The notes: generated by a model not told the origin, from the letters alone. DNA of 64,000 nucleotides from Caldifarciminota bacterium (GCA_025060695.1 JANXBH010000001.1:1-64000), one strand, 5' to 3'; positions 45,571-55,588 are shown, counted from the stretch's first letter. Numbers and translations are program-made.

Positions 45571-46445
45571 TTTAAATACTTAAGCAGGATGAATATGAAA
45601 AATGGCACACCTATAAGCGAAGTAATAATTCCAACAGGAATTGAAAGTTTAGAAAACTTTAAAAATATAACGGAAACTATAAGAAGAAATATAGAAAGGT
45701 TTATAGAACTTACTAATATCCAAAAGTAATTGTCTTTATGTATAATTCTTGAAATGTGTGGGACTATAAGACCTAAAAAACCGATAATACCTGAAAAGTA
45801 AACACTTATTGAAGTAAGAATAAATGCAATAGATAGGAAAATTTTCTTGTATTTTTTTATATTTAATCCAAGGCTAAGTGCTTCCTCATCCGAAAGCGAT
45901 AAAATTAAAAGCTTCTTTCTTTGAATTATGGTATATAATATTGAAACTAAGACAACTACAAAGCAAAAGTAAAGAAATATTGCATCTTGCTTCGTTAAAA
46001 CTCTATCTAAATTACCCCATAGTATAAATATCGTTTTAAATATATCTTGTTTTGAAATTGCCATAATCAAATTTATCAAACTGGAACAAATAAGATTTAT
46101 TGATATTCCTATTAAAATGAACTTTAGATTACTTCCATAGTTTGATATGATTACTAAAAAACACAATATTACTAAAGATAGCATTATAACATTTGTGAAG
46201 AAGATATTTAGATTAAAGACTATAGAAATTACAAAGCCTATACCTGCACAGGAAGAAATTCCAAGAATATATGGCTCTACAAGTGGATTTTTTAAAATTA
46301 CTTGTAGTATAAGACCGGCAATAGAAAGTGAACTTCCTACTATGAAAATAAGCATAAGCTTGTGTATAGTAAGTTCAATTAAAGAAATATCGCTGCCAAG
46401 AATATAAACTACAATTGAAAGAATAGATAAAATAAGAAATATCAA
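45567..46445 (-). CDS. FecCD/BtuC-family ABC transporter permease
   Basis: This 292-residue membrane protein has about eight or nine helices and the BtuC/FecCD core signature GSSLSIAGLILQVILKNPLVEPYILGIS near the N-terminus, plus GIIGFLGLIVPHISRI in the second half. Such permeases import cobalamin, siderophores or haem. No ATPase or binding-protein gene is next to it, and it is slightly short at the N-terminus. The start is TTG, 7 nt after a TAAAAT box, and only 14 bp from the divergent acyl-CoA synthetase gene. B12 uptake would fit the PduO enzyme elsewhere in the window, but that is inference. Confidence 0.85.
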   Translation of the reverse strand: MIFLILSILSIVVYILGSDISLIELTIHKLMLIFIVGSSLSIAGLILQVILKNPLVEPYILGISSCAGIGFVISIVFNLNIFFTNVIMLSLVILCFLVIISNYGSNLKFILIGISINLICSSLINLIMAISKQDIFKTIFILWGNLDRVLTKQDAIFLYFCFVVVLVSILYTIIQRKKLLILSLSDEEALSLGLNIKKYKKIFLSIAFILTSISVYFSGIIGFLGLIVPHISRIIHKDNYFWILVSSINLSIFLLIVSVIFLKFSKLSIPVGIITSLIGVPFFIFILLKYLK

Positions 46446-46459
46446 CTTTAAAATTTTAT
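46446..46459. promoter_or_regulatory. 14-bp bidirectional promoter, permease/acyl-CoA synthetase
   Basis: The entire gap is CTTTAAAATTTTAT. TAAAAT is read on both strands with overlapping bases (plus 46449-46454, minus 46453-46458), 5 nt and 7 nt before the start codons ATG and TTG. Polymerase bound in either direction must cover the other gene's coding region. Confidence 0.65.
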
Positions 46460-48535
46460 ATGCTTAAGATTTTAGAGCCCAAAAGTATAGCAGTTATTGG
46501 AGCATCAAGAGATGAAAATAGTGTAGGTTTTGGAATTTTAAGAAATATCATATTTGGTGGCTATAAAGGTGTAGTTTATCCTGTAAATCCAAGGGCAAAG
46601 TCCATACTTGGTATAAAATCATATAGTAGTGTTCTTGATATAGAAGATGAAGTTGATATAGGTATAGTAGTTACGCCTTATTATATAGTAGAGGACATTT
46701 TAACTGAGTGCGGTAAAAAGGGCATTCCATATTGCATTATCATAAGTTCGGGATTTAAGGAAGTAGGTGAGGAAGGATTGGAAAGAGAAATTAGAATTTT
46801 AGAAATAGCAAGGAGGTATAATATAAGAATATTGGGACCTAATTGTTTTGGTATAATGAATACCGATAGCAAGATTTCACTAAATGCAACATTCTCAAAG
46901 CAGATATTTAAAGATGGAAACATTGCATTTATAAGTCAAAGTGGTGCTCTTGCTGCAGGTGTTCTTGATTATGCAAAGGACAAAAACATAGGCTTTAGTA
47001 AAGTAATAACTCTCGGTAATAAAGCTGATTTAGATGAAGTAGATTTCTTATTGTATTTAAAGGATGACCCATTGACTAAGGTTATATTGCTATACTTAGA
47101 AGACATCTCAAGGGGAAGGGAGTTTCTTGAAGTAGCAAGGGAAATTACTGAAAATTATAAGCCCATACTTGCTATAAAATCTGGTAGAACTGAAGAGGGT
47201 AAAAGGGCTGTTAGTTCTCATACAGGTTCACTTACAAGTTCAGACGAACTATACGAAGCTGTTTTTAAACAAAGTGGTGTTTTAAGGGTAGAGAGTGTTG
47301 AAGAATTATTTAACTATGCTACTGCTTTTTCAAATTTAAACATTCCAAAGAGCAATAGAATTGTAATTTTAACTAATGCGGGAGGACCTGGTATTTTAGC
47401 AGTAGATAGTGCAATTAGAAATAAACTAAGTATACCTGAGACATCAGAAAAAACAAAAGAAGAATTAAGGAAAATACTACCAAACTATGCATCTTTAAAA
47501 AATCCTATTGATACAACTGGAGGCATAAGTGTAGATGAATATATTAAAGTGCTAAATATATTAGATAAAGATGATAGTTTTGATGGTATTATAGCGATTT
47601 TTGTTAGGGCATTTACTATGGACATAAATGAATTTTGTGATAAGGTCTTAAGTATTTATAAAGATATTAAAAAGCCAATAATTATTACTCTTATGGGTAT
47701 TACAGAAATTGAACAGGGTTTAAGAAAGCTTCAGGAAAATTCAATAGTAGTTTATACATTTCCTGAGGATGCAGTTAGAAGCTTTAAGGAACTGTATGAA
47801 TATAAAACTTGGCTTGAAAGACCAAGAACAAAAATTAGGAAGTTTGATGTAAATAAGGAAAAGGCAAGAAACTTAATAATAAATGCCAAAAGAGGTAAAG
47901 AGGGTTTTATAATGGAAGATAAGGCTTTTGAAGCGTTAAGAATTTATGGATTTAATGTAGTGAATTTTGGTGTTGCGAATAGTATAAATCAAGCTAATTC
48001 AATTGCAAGGGAAATAGGATTTCCAGTTGTATTAAAAGTGTTATCAAGCGAGATAGTCCATAAATTTGATATAGGAGGTATTAAACTTAATATAAGGAAC
48101 GAAAAAGAGTTAGAAATTGCGTTTAGTGAAATGTTAGAAAAATTTAATGACAAAATAGATGGGATTATAGTGCAAAAAATGATAAGTAAAGGATATGAAG
48201 TAATAGTTGGTGCAAAGAGAGATAAAAAATTTGGACCTATTGTCCTTTTTGGTCTTGGTGGTATATATGTGGAGGTATTTAAGGATATTTCATTTAGGCT
48301 TGCTCCAATTAGAGAATATAGTGCACATAGGATGATTCAGGAAACAAAGGCGTACGAACTACTAAAAGGCGTAAGAGGTCAAAAGCCTGCAAATATAGAT
48401 AGCTTAGTTGAAACTATAGAAAGACTATCTCAAATGATAGTTGAAATTGAAGAAATAGACGAGATAGATATTAACCCTGTTATCGTAAACGAAGAAGGTG
48501 CATTTATTGTAGATACGAGAATAAGAATTAGGTAA
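46460..48535 (+). CDS. ADP-forming acyl-CoA synthetase (fused alpha-beta)
   Basis: This 691-residue enzyme makes ATP and an acid from acyl-CoA, ADP and phosphate, the energy-yielding step of many peptide- and sugar-fermenting archaea and some bacteria. The alpha part has the CoA-binding SIAVIGASRDENSVG, ISQSGALAAG and the phospho-His loop SSHTGSLTSSD; the beta ATP-grasp part begins near residue 480 with FEALRIYGFNVVNF and VVLKVLSSEIVHKFDIGGI. The acid used is not readable. It supports a fermentative, anaerobic life style. Confidence 0.92.
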   Translation: MLKILEPKSIAVIGASRDENSVGFGILRNIIFGGYKGVVYPVNPRAKSILGIKSYSSVLDIEDEVDIGIVVTPYYIVEDILTECGKKGIPYCIIISSGFKEVGEEGLEREIRILEIARRYNIRILGPNCFGIMNTDSKISLNATFSKQIFKDGNIAFISQSGALAAGVLDYAKDKNIGFSKVITLGNKADLDEVDFLLYLKDDPLTKVILLYLEDISRGREFLEVAREITENYKPILAIKSGRTEEGKRAVSSHTGSLTSSDELYEAVFKQSGVLRVESVEELFNYATAFSNLNIPKSNRIVILTNAGGPGILAVDSAIRNKLSIPETSEKTKEELRKILPNYASLKNPIDTTGGISVDEYIKVLNILDKDDSFDGIIAIFVRAFTMDINEFCDKVLSIYKDIKKPIIITLMGITEIEQGLRKLQENSIVVYTFPEDAVRSFKELYEYKTWLERPRTKIRKFDVNKEKARNLIINAKRGKEGFIMEDKAFEALRIYGFNVVNFGVANSINQANSIAREIGFPVVLKVLSSEIVHKFDIGGIKLNIRNEKELEIAFSEMLEKFNDKIDGIIVQKMISKGYEVIVGAKRDKKFGPIVLFGLGGIYVEVFKDISFRLAPIREYSAHRMIQETKAYELLKGVRGQKPANIDSLVETIERLSQMIVEIEEIDEIDINPVIVNEEGAFIVDTRIRIR

Positions 48536-49499
48536 TATCCCTAAAGCAGATTTTACAAATGAGGTTTTTATCAAATAAATATATTCCTTGTTTTGGAACT
48601 CTTCTTAATATTGACTTATGACTACTTTTATGAATTTTGTCGTCTTTTGCAAAGCCGCATATTTCTTCTGCTTTTTCATTATTTTTTATTTCTTCATAAA
48701 TTTCTTTTAAAAGTAGTGCGTCCATTTCCATGTATGGACTCTCACTTACAACTATTCCACTTACTTTAAGTTCTACCAAAACCTTTATAAAATCAAAATA
48801 GTTCATATCACTTTCCTTTTCCCATAAATTTACATGTTTCTTTTCTCCTTTACTATCATATACTATACCTGAGTAGTGTATATGTATATCATTTAAGAGG
48901 TCTTTTGGAAATTTTTCAAATAAGTTAAAAATCTCCTCATAAGTATTATATCTTCCATTTTCTCTTGCATGCAAGTGGGCAATGTCAATACACGGCTTTA
49001 CATTTTCTATTTCCATTAGGTCTATTATCTCTTCAATACTTCCGTATTGCGAAGGCTTTCCCATAGTTTCAGGTCTTAAGACAACATTTATGTTTTCATT
49101 TTTTAAAATTTCTGATATTTCACTTATTCTTAGTTTAATTTTTTTGTGAACCTCTATGGGATTTTCATTTTGATAATAACCGGCATGAAAAACTATATTT
49201 CTTGCACCTGCTATATAACCTATTCTTGATGCATCTAATATGAACTTTATGGAATTTTTTAGCTTTGAATTATCATTAGTATTTAAATTTATATAGTATG
49301 GAGCATGTACTGAAAGAGTTAAATTATTTTCCTTAGAAAACTTATTGACTTCTATTGCTTTATCTTTACTCATTTTTACACCTCTTACAAATTCTAATTC
49401 CATACCACTTAAATTTAGTTCCAATATCCTTCTTAAACCACTAATTGTGTCAGATTTTTTTGAACTTATAGGGACACCTGCTGTTAAAAAAAGTATCAT
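48528..49499 (-). CDS. nfo: Endonuclease IV-like AP endonuclease
   Basis: This TIM-barrel enzyme cuts DNA at abasic sites. Metal ligands of the Nfo family are visible in SVHAPYYIN, FHAGYY, PETMG, CIDIAHLHA, DIHIHYSG and VSESPYME. The length of 323 is about 40 more than the core family because of a C-terminal extension with a lone CKIC pair (LICKICFRDIT), which may bind metal or be irrelevant. The form resembles archaeal endonuclease IV. It follows gcvT (four-base overlap) and overlaps the acyl-CoA synthetase 3' end by 8 nt. Confidence 0.88.
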   Translation of the reverse strand: MILFLTAGVPISSKKSDTISGLRRILELNLSGMELEFVRGVKMSKDKAIEVNKFSKENNLTLSVHAPYYINLNTNDNSKLKNSIKFILDASRIGYIAGARNIVFHAGYYQNENPIEVHKKIKLRISEISEILKNENINVVLRPETMGKPSQYGSIEEIIDLMEIENVKPCIDIAHLHARENGRYNTYEEIFNLFEKFPKDLLNDIHIHYSGIVYDSKGEKKHVNLWEKESDMNYFDFIKVLVELKVSGIVVSESPYMEMDALLLKEIYEEIKNNEKAEEICGFAKDDKIHKSSHKSILRRVPKQGIYLFDKNLICKICFRDIT

Positions 49500-50557
49500 T
49501 TCTTAATATTCTTCAAACTTCCTTCTACAAACGGCAATCTCACGACCTTAAATTTGTTTCCATTTATTAATATTTCTGTATCTAATTTTGAATATTCTTT
49601 TAACATGTAGCCCATACCTATACCCTTTTTCAATGTAGGTGAAAATGCTCCACTTGTTACATAACCCACTTTTTTTTCATTAATATAAATATCGTCTTTT
49701 TCTCTTGGAATACCTCTATCAATTGCAATAAAACCAACTCTTACATAATTTACTCCATTTTCTATAATTTTTAATAGTCTCTCCTTACCTAAAAAATTCT
49801 TATCTAAGTAAATAGTCCATCTCAATCTTGCGCTAATTGGATTTATATTTTCGTCTATATCATTTCCATAAAGACAATATCCCGCTTCAAGCCTTAATGT
49901 ATTTCTTGCACCAAGACCAGCCATTTTTATATTAGGATTTTTTAATAGATTTTCAGTGAATTCTAAAGCTCTATCTGAATTAATATAAACTTCAAATCCA
50001 TCTTCGGTTGTATAGCCAGTTCTTGATATTATCATATCATCATGTTTTACAAAACAATAATAAGGAATATCTATGGAAATACCTAAAACTTCTTCTAATA
50101 CTGATTTTGACTTTGGACCTTGGATTGCTATTTGTGAAATATTAAAAGTAATATCCTCTATTTTTATATCAAACTCCTCTGAATGTCTTCTTATATGCTC
50201 TAAGTCTTTATTTCTTGTTCCTGCATTTACTACTAATAAGAAACCTAATTCATCTATTCTATAAACTACCAAGTCATCAACTATACCTGCATTTTCATTT
50301 AATATTAGTCCATATTTTGCACTACCTATCTGCAAATTCAATATATCAATTGTAGTAATGTAGTTAAGAAAATCTATACTGCCTTTACCATTAATTAGTA
50401 TTCTACCCATATGAGAAACATCAAATATGGAAGCATTTTCTTTTGTCCAAAGATGCTCGTTTATAATGCTATCGTAATAAAGAGGCATTTTCCAATTATG
50501 AAAATCTACAATTTTGGCATTTAACTTCTTATGTAATTGAATTAATGGAGTTTCCAT
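49496..50557 (-). CDS. gcvT: Glycine cleavage system T protein
   Basis: The T protein transfers the C1 unit from lipoyl-bound aminomethyl to tetrahydrofolate. Motifs include NEHLWTKENASIFDVSHMG, the folate-site aspartate region RTGYTTEDGFEVYI, LRLEAGYCLYGND and the C-terminal GYVTSGAFSPTLKKGIG. The length of 353 is normal. No gcvH, gcvP or lpd is near. It is downstream of two GWxTD genes and upstream of nfo in one unit. Confidence 0.94.
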   Translation of the reverse strand: METPLIQLHKKLNAKIVDFHNWKMPLYYDSIINEHLWTKENASIFDVSHMGRILINGKGSIDFLNYITTIDILNLQIGSAKYGLILNENAGIVDDLVVYRIDELGFLLVVNAGTRNKDLEHIRRHSEEFDIKIEDITFNISQIAIQGPKSKSVLEEVLGISIDIPYYCFVKHDDMIISRTGYTTEDGFEVYINSDRALEFTENLLKNPNIKMAGLGARNTLRLEAGYCLYGNDIDENINPISARLRWTIYLDKNFLGKERLLKIIENGVNYVRVGFIAIDRGIPREKDDIYINEKKVGYVTSGAFSPTLKKGIGMGYMLKEYSKLDTEILINGNKFKVVRLPFVEGSLKNIKK

Positions 50558-50562
50558 AAGTT

Positions 50563-51759
50563 TTATTCCTCTTTTATATCTTCCATATAATGACCATAAC
50601 CTGGAACATTAGAAAACATTAGTTTGTATTCTCCCGTACCCAATTGGTCTAAAAATTTAAATCTTAAATTGTTTTGATAATATATCCAAATTACGTAGGA
50701 TTTTGTACCAAGTGCAACTTCTTGTCTTCTTATATCATCCGGTTGTCCAAATAGTATATAAATTTTCCCCATATCAGTATATCTTCCTTCTTTAAATGGT
50801 GTTGAGAATTTCATGTCCGCCTCTATTACCCTTTGTTTATATATTGGATAAAATGAACCATCTGGGTCTTTTTTCTTCCAAAACTTATCTATCCATAGTT
50901 CTCTTGCTTGCTTATTTTTAATACTTCTAAATTCATTTAGTTCAGTCTGACTTGCTATATAATCTATAAAATATCTAATATCATCAATTATTGCTTGTTC
51001 TCTTTGTATTTCAAAACTTTTTTCTAATAACTTTTTAATATTTAATCCTAAGTCCACAACTTCAAACTTTATCTTATATTGACCATCCTTAATGGAACTT
51101 ATAGGAATTTTTCCTGTAATTAAAAATTCTCCTTTATCTTTTAGCAATATTTGCTGGTTAGATATAAGAACTGTACTGTCATTTTTTACATCCTGAATAT
51201 AAAATCTTATTGAAATTTTCTTGCTGTCTATTTTTACATTATAAATTTCAAAAAAGTAAAATATCGTATCTTTGAAAATAGAAGATGGATTTGGTAAAAA
51301 TCCGATACCATTTCTATAAAATGGACTATTTAAACTATCTTCATAAAATTTACTTGCTAAAATAAGCGATGAGAAGTTTAAGTAAGTATCTTCTACAATT
51401 TCAAGGGGAAAGTCTACTCTTGAATTCCTTGACTTACTTTTAATTTCAAATTTTATATTGTATTTTCCGGGTTTTGAAAGTATTTCATAGCTATCTACCA
51501 TATATACCGCACTTTTTGAAATTTTTTTATCCTTTTTTTCCTCCATTAACTTTTCCCTATCTTTAAAAACCCTTAAATGTATTTGATAATTATCTGATAT
51601 ATCGGAAGGATTTATGGAATATACAAAACTAACAATATATATATCTTCCGAGAGCTTAAAATATATTGGCTCAACATAACCTCTGATACTACCATCCAAT
51701 ACAAAGTTCTTATTATCTAAACTCGTTATACCAACTAATAGGAGCAAGTTCATAATCAC
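50563..51759 (-). CDS. GWxTD-domain protein 2
   Basis: This 398-residue protein has an N-terminal secreted part with beta-rich domains and a C-terminal GWxTD domain: LWIDKFWKKKDPDGSF, GRYTDMGKIYILFGQPDDI and YVIWIYYQNNLRFKFLDQ. The domain is known mainly from FCB-group and Acidobacteria proteins; its function is unknown. The start region [13 protein letters not shown] is encoded out of frame within the last codons of the upstream GWxTD gene (47-nt overlap), so the signal sequence of one protein overlaps the conserved tail of the other. It is followed by gcvT after five bases. Confidence 0.8.
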   Translation of the reverse strand: MIMNLLLLVGITSLDNKNFVLDGSIRGYVEPIYFKLSEDIYIVSFVYSINPSDISDNYQIHLRVFKDREKLMEEKKDKKISKSAVYMVDSYEILSKPGKYNIKFEIKSKSRNSRVDFPLEIVEDTYLNFSSLILASKFYEDSLNSPFYRNGIGFLPNPSSIFKDTIFYFFEIYNVKIDSKKISIRFYIQDVKNDSTVLISNQQILLKDKGEFLITGKIPISSIKDGQYKIKFEVVDLGLNIKKLLEKSFEIQREQAIIDDIRYFIDYIASQTELNEFRSIKNKQARELWIDKFWKKKDPDGSFYPIYKQRVIEADMKFSTPFKEGRYTDMGKIYILFGQPDDIRRQEVALGTKSYVIWIYYQNNLRFKFLDQLGTGEYKLMFSNVPGYGHYMEDIKEE

Positions 51760-52774
51760 CCGTCCCGTATTTATCTACAAAGACAAATTTTAAACCTAAA
51801 CTTTCATAATACCATATTTGGTATGGTCTATCGTATAAATTAAACTCACTTTTTTCTATATAATCAGGTGGTCCATGCTTTAAATAGATTAAACCCATAT
51901 CGTTTATTTTACCCCTTTTAGCATAGTTTTCAATAACATATTTATATCTTTGTAAAAATAGCTCCTTGTCTTCATTTAATTTAGTATTGGGAGTTGGGTC
52001 TTTATCTTCCCAAAACCTATCCCAAGCGGATTTTAAATCCTTGTATTTTTTGAGATAAATATTAAATTCACCCGAATATAAATAATTTAATGCAAAAACC
52101 AAGTTATCTAATTCTTTTTTTGTCATATCAAACAAACCAAGCTTATAAAATTTAAATTTTTGCTCTGCTTTAAACTTCTTGTAAGCTATTAATATTTTTC
52201 CTTCATATCTATCAAGACCTAAATCTTTAATATTTAGATTTATATCCAGCTCATTATATCCTTGATTTAGATACTTAGTATAGTTCAATTTATTTACTCT
52301 ATTTTCATTTTCAAAAGATAATTTAATTTGCACACTGTCTGACATTGTGGAGTATAATGGAATTTTTAAATTTACAAGTGTATCTGAAGAACTATACTTT
52401 TCCCTATCAGTAATTATATCTCCAATGATTATTGGTTGCTTTTTCATATATAACATAAACGTTGTATCTAAAATATTAGCATTCGCATTTAGGTCAACAG
52501 CTCTAAAGTTAACCTTATATTTTTTATCATAAGGAAAGCTTAAACTGATTTTTAATATATGAAAACCTTCTTTTAAACTACTATCTATAACATTTGAAGC
52601 AACTATGGTTTTACCTAAAAATATGTCATATTGAATTCTATAATGTGCAATACTTTTTAAAAATAGTAAATCTGATTTATTTAGCTTGTAAATAATGTTA
52701 ACTATAAAACTATCCTGCTCCGGTATTCTTTGTATTTCAAATATACTAATAAGCCACACCAAGCTCTCGTGCAA
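51713..52774 (-). CDS. GWxTD-domain protein 1
   Basis: The C-terminal GWxTD domain is clear: [36 protein letters not shown] and [18 protein letters not shown]. The first 230 residues look beta-rich and may be extracellular or periplasmic. The start is uncertain: the tracked TTG lies inside the htpX 3' end; in-frame TTG or GTG codons at 52762 and 52759 give a short hydrophobic N-terminus (WLISIFEIQ). It shares the domain pattern with the next gene, and the two may form a pair by tandem duplication. Confidence 0.78.
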   Translation of the reverse strand: MHESLVWLISIFEIQRIPEQDSFIVNIIYKLNKSDLLFLKSIAHYRIQYDIFLGKTIVASNVIDSSLKEGFHILKISLSFPYDKKYKVNFRAVDLNANANILDTTFMLYMKKQPIIIGDIITDREKYSSSDTLVNLKIPLYSTMSDSVQIKLSFENENRVNKLNYTKYLNQGYNELDINLNIKDLGLDRYEGKILIAYKKFKAEQKFKFYKLGLFDMTKKELDNLVFALNYLYSGEFNIYLKKYKDLKSAWDRFWEDKDPTPNTKLNEDKELFLQRYKYVIENYAKRGKINDMGLIYLKHGPPDYIEKSEFNLYDRPYQIWYYESLGLKFVFVDKYGTGDYELAPISWYNEFR

Positions 52775-53600
52775 GTTGTTTTAATCTTTTTATCCTTTCT
52801 TCTGTTGGTGGGTGAGTAGAGAATAGTTTAAATAATCCTTCAAGAATTGGTGGTATAATAAATAGATGACTTGTTGAAGGATTTGCTTCCAATGGGACTT
52901 TATATGCATAGTTTTGTATTTTATCTAATGCATTTGCAAGTGCTATTGGGTCTCTTATGATTTTTGCTCCTGTTTCATCAGCCAAAAACTCTCTTGAACG
53001 AGAAATAGCCATTTGTATTATAATCGCTGCTATTGGTGCAAGTAAAATAACCAAGATATCTAATATAGGGTTATGATTTTCTCTATTACTTGAACCTCTA
53101 AATATCATTGCCCACTTAGCCATCTCTACTAAGTAAGTTATAGCACTTACTATAATTGCTGAAATAGTAGAAATTAAAATATCTCTGTTTTTTATGTGGG
53201 CTATTTCATGCGCTATTACACCTTTTAGTTCTCTTTCGTCTAAAAGTCTTAAAATTCCAGTTGTAAATGCAACAGCTGAATGCTTTGGGTTTCTCCCTGT
53301 TGCAAAAGCATTAGGACTTTCCTCTTCAATAATATACACTCTTGGCATAGGAATACCTGCTTTTATTGCAACTTCCCTTACCATATTGTATAGCTTTGGA
53401 TTATCCGTCTCAGTTATTTCCTTTGCTCTATACATAGAAAGCACTATCTTATCTGAGAAGAAATATGAAAATAAATTAAAAAGAATTGCAAAACCAAGAG
53501 CTATCGTAAGTCCTATCTCACCTCCTAAATAACCACCAATTACTATAAACAATGCGGAAAGTGTAGCTAAAAGTATTAAAGTTTTGAACTGATTAATCAT
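52746..53600 (-). CDS. htpX: Membrane protease HtpX
   Basis: HtpX is an inner-membrane zinc protease that removes misfolded membrane proteins. The HExxH motif is in [14 protein letters not shown] (about residue 145), with a downstream [11 protein letters not shown]-like glutamate in [13 protein letters not shown]. Two N-terminal and two central membrane helices are visible, and the C-terminal [13 protein letters not shown] is typical. The length of 284 is standard. Its mRNA is probably leaderless (TAAAAT 6 nt before ATG). It begins the unit with GWxTD genes, gcvT and nfo. Confidence 0.95.
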   Translation of the reverse strand: MINQFKTLILLATLSALFIVIGGYLGGEIGLTIALGFAILFNLFSYFFSDKIVLSMYRAKEITETDNPKLYNMVREVAIKAGIPMPRVYIIEEESPNAFATGRNPKHSAVAFTTGILRLLDERELKGVIAHEIAHIKNRDILISTISAIIVSAITYLVEMAKWAMIFRGSSNRENHNPILDILVILLAPIAAIIIQMAISRSREFLADETGAKIIRDPIALANALDKIQNYAYKVPLEANPSTSHLFIIPPILEGLFKLFSTHPPTEERIKRLKQLARELGVAY

Positions 53601-53638
53601 AACAAAATTTTAAAGGATAGTTTAAAATTTTGATAAGA

Positions 53639-54769
53639 TTGCTACTTTCCGATTTATCTATATATTTTCTCATTTTCAATCAATATGACTATAGATTTCT
53701 TATATACTCAAAGAATAATTATTCCATTAAAAACTTTCAAATTAGTTATGACGGTAGAATTTATTTTTTTAGAAATGATGTAAATAGCTTCTCACCCACA
53801 CAACTTTCTTCAAAATTTTCGTATAGCTACTTCTTTCGTAATTTCTCTATTTTTATTGACCACTTTTGTGAAAATACCATTGAATATAAACCATACGATA
53901 TTAAAAGATTCGATATTTTAGGAATTAAGTATAAAAATTTCGGTGTTGGCTGGACATTTAATAAGCGATATGTAAATTATGAATTCTGGTTTCTTTACGA
54001 ATTTCATTATTTTCTATTTAGAGGAAGTTTTTACTTTGGTATTAGTGAAGACTTTAGAAAAATTTATCCATTTATTTCTATTTGGATGCTAAATGTTTTA
54101 GGAATTGAAAGCTTTTCCAATCCAAATAGTGCGGATACATTAAAGCAAGGTGAAATACCTAATGTAGAAAAGCTTAGTATAATTTCAATAGGAGCAAGTT
54201 TAGGATTTTTGTTAAATAAAGCTAAACTTGAGTTTAATAAGTATATTCCAATAGACAACTATATTTATAATTTTAATTATAAGTATGAAGTGGATTTTCT
54301 TATAAAGAATATGTTTGGCATCAGAACATATTTAGAGGCTAATTCTGCAACGCAACTTATTTATCCTAAGTGGTTAGTCTTGGGAATGAATTTAAACTAT
54401 AGGGGCTTTGGTATTGGACTAAGTGAGTTATATACTACTAATGTAAGATATGAAGAGAAACCAATTAGAAGAAAAGAATACTTTTTAAGTTTTTTAAAAA
54501 ATTTTAAAAATTTAGAATTAGACTTAAGATATCGCTTATATAAGTCAGATAGCTTAAGGCGAGTCTTCTTAAAATTCGGCATAAATTTTGAGTTAAAAAG
54601 TATATTTCTAAATTTAAAATACGAAATTTTTAGTAATAGTTTTGATGGTTATATCGGTTTTAAGTATAGCTATTTTAGGATATACTACCTCCATAAGCTC
54701 AGAAGCAGACTGGCTTTTGATTATTTTTCAGATACAAATAATTTATTTGGTATTCAAATAGAATTTTAG
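53639..54769 (+). CDS. Outer-membrane barrel-like protein of unknown family
   Basis: This protein of about 376 residues is rich in Tyr, Phe, Asn and Lys and built of alternating strands (GVGWTFNKRYVNYEFWFLYEF, LKYEIFSNSFDGYIGFKYSY), ending in an aromatic strand GIQIEF, typical of outer-membrane barrels. The tracked TTG at 53630 would lie only one base after the -10 box; the TTG at 53639 leaves 10 nt and gives the short hydrophobic start LLLSDLSIYFLIFN-like sequence. No family is recognised. It is divergent from htpX and followed by an enoyl reductase gene. Confidence 0.6.
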   Translation: MLLSDLSIYFLIFNQYDYRFLIYSKNNYSIKNFQISYDGRIYFFRNDVNSFSPTQLSSKFSYSYFFRNFSIFIDHFCENTIEYKPYDIKRFDILGIKYKNFGVGWTFNKRYVNYEFWFLYEFHYFLFRGSFYFGISEDFRKIYPFISIWMLNVLGIESFSNPNSADTLKQGEIPNVEKLSIISIGASLGFLLNKAKLEFNKYIPIDNYIYNFNYKYEVDFLIKNMFGIRTYLEANSATQLIYPKWLVLGMNLNYRGFGIGLSELYTTNVRYEEKPIRRKEYFLSFLKNFKNLELDLRYRLYKSDSLRRVFLKFGINFELKSIFLNLKYEIFSNSFDGYIGFKYSYFRIYYLHKLRSRLAFDYFSDTNNLFGIQIEF

Positions 54770-54792
54770 ATATACTTTAAAATTTCAAAACT

Positions 54793-55581
54793 ATGAGAGA
54801 TTGGGCTTTAATACTTGGTTCTTCAAGTGGATTTGGTGCAGCAGTAAGCATAGAACTTTCAAAAAGGGGATTTAATATAATTGGAGTACACTTTGATACA
54901 AGAGCTACAATAGAAAATGCAGAAAGTGTAAGGAGGGAAATAGAAAATAATGGAAAAATAGCACTATTTTTTAATTTAAATGCAGGTGATGAAGAAAAAA
55001 GGAAATTAGTTTTGGATGAATTTGAAAAGAAATATCCAAATGAAAAAATTAGAGTTTTACTCCATTCTATTGCATTTGGTACTTTAAAGCCATTTATTGG
55101 AGAAAATTTAGAATCATCTATAAATCAGAAACAAATAGAAATGACACTCCACTTAATGGCTAATACTTTAGTATATTGGACTCAGGATATATTTTTTAGA
55201 AACCTATTTAAAATACCTGGTTCAAGAATATTTGCTATGACTAGTGAGGGTAGTTTAAGAGTCACAAAGTACTATGGAGCTGTTTCAGCAGCAAAAGCGG
55301 TATTAGAAAGTCATGTTAGACAATTGGCTTTAGAATTAGTACCATATGGTATAACTGTAAATGCGATAAGAGCTGGTGTAACTGATACACCTGCCTTAAG
55401 AAAAATTCCTTCAAGCGATAAGATTATAGAATTAACTTTAAAAAGGAATCCTTCTGGAAGACTTACGACTCCAGAGGATGTAGCAAAAGCAATTGCAGTT
55501 CTTTGTAATGAGGATTTATACTGGATGACAGGTAATATAATAAACGTAGATGGTGGAGAAACTATAACAGGAATTTCTTAA
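54793..55581 (+). CDS. Enoyl-ACP reductase, FabI/FabL-like SDR
   Basis: This 262-residue short-chain dehydrogenase has the N-terminal nucleotide fold (LILGSSSGFGAAVS) and the Tyr-x6-Lys active site typical of enoyl-ACP reductases (YGAVSAAKAVLESHVRQLALEL), not the Tyr-x3-Lys of ordinary SDRs. The NAIRAGVTDTPAL and GNIINVDGG segments fit FabL/FabI. It would do the last step of each fatty-acid elongation cycle, with AcpP and FabF encoded at the other end of the window. The promoter box TAAAAT is 9 nt before the ATG. Confidence 0.85.
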   Translation: MRDWALILGSSSGFGAAVSIELSKRGFNIIGVHFDTRATIENAESVRREIENNGKIALFFNLNAGDEEKRKLVLDEFEKKYPNEKIRVLLHSIAFGTLKPFIGENLESSINQKQIEMTLHLMANTLVYWTQDIFFRNLFKIPGSRIFAMTSEGSLRVTKYYGAVSAAKAVLESHVRQLALELVPYGITVNAIRAGVTDTPALRKIPSSDKIIELTLKRNPSGRLTTPEDVAKAIAVLCNEDLYWMTGNIINVDGGETITGIS

Positions 55582-55588
55582 TGAATAC

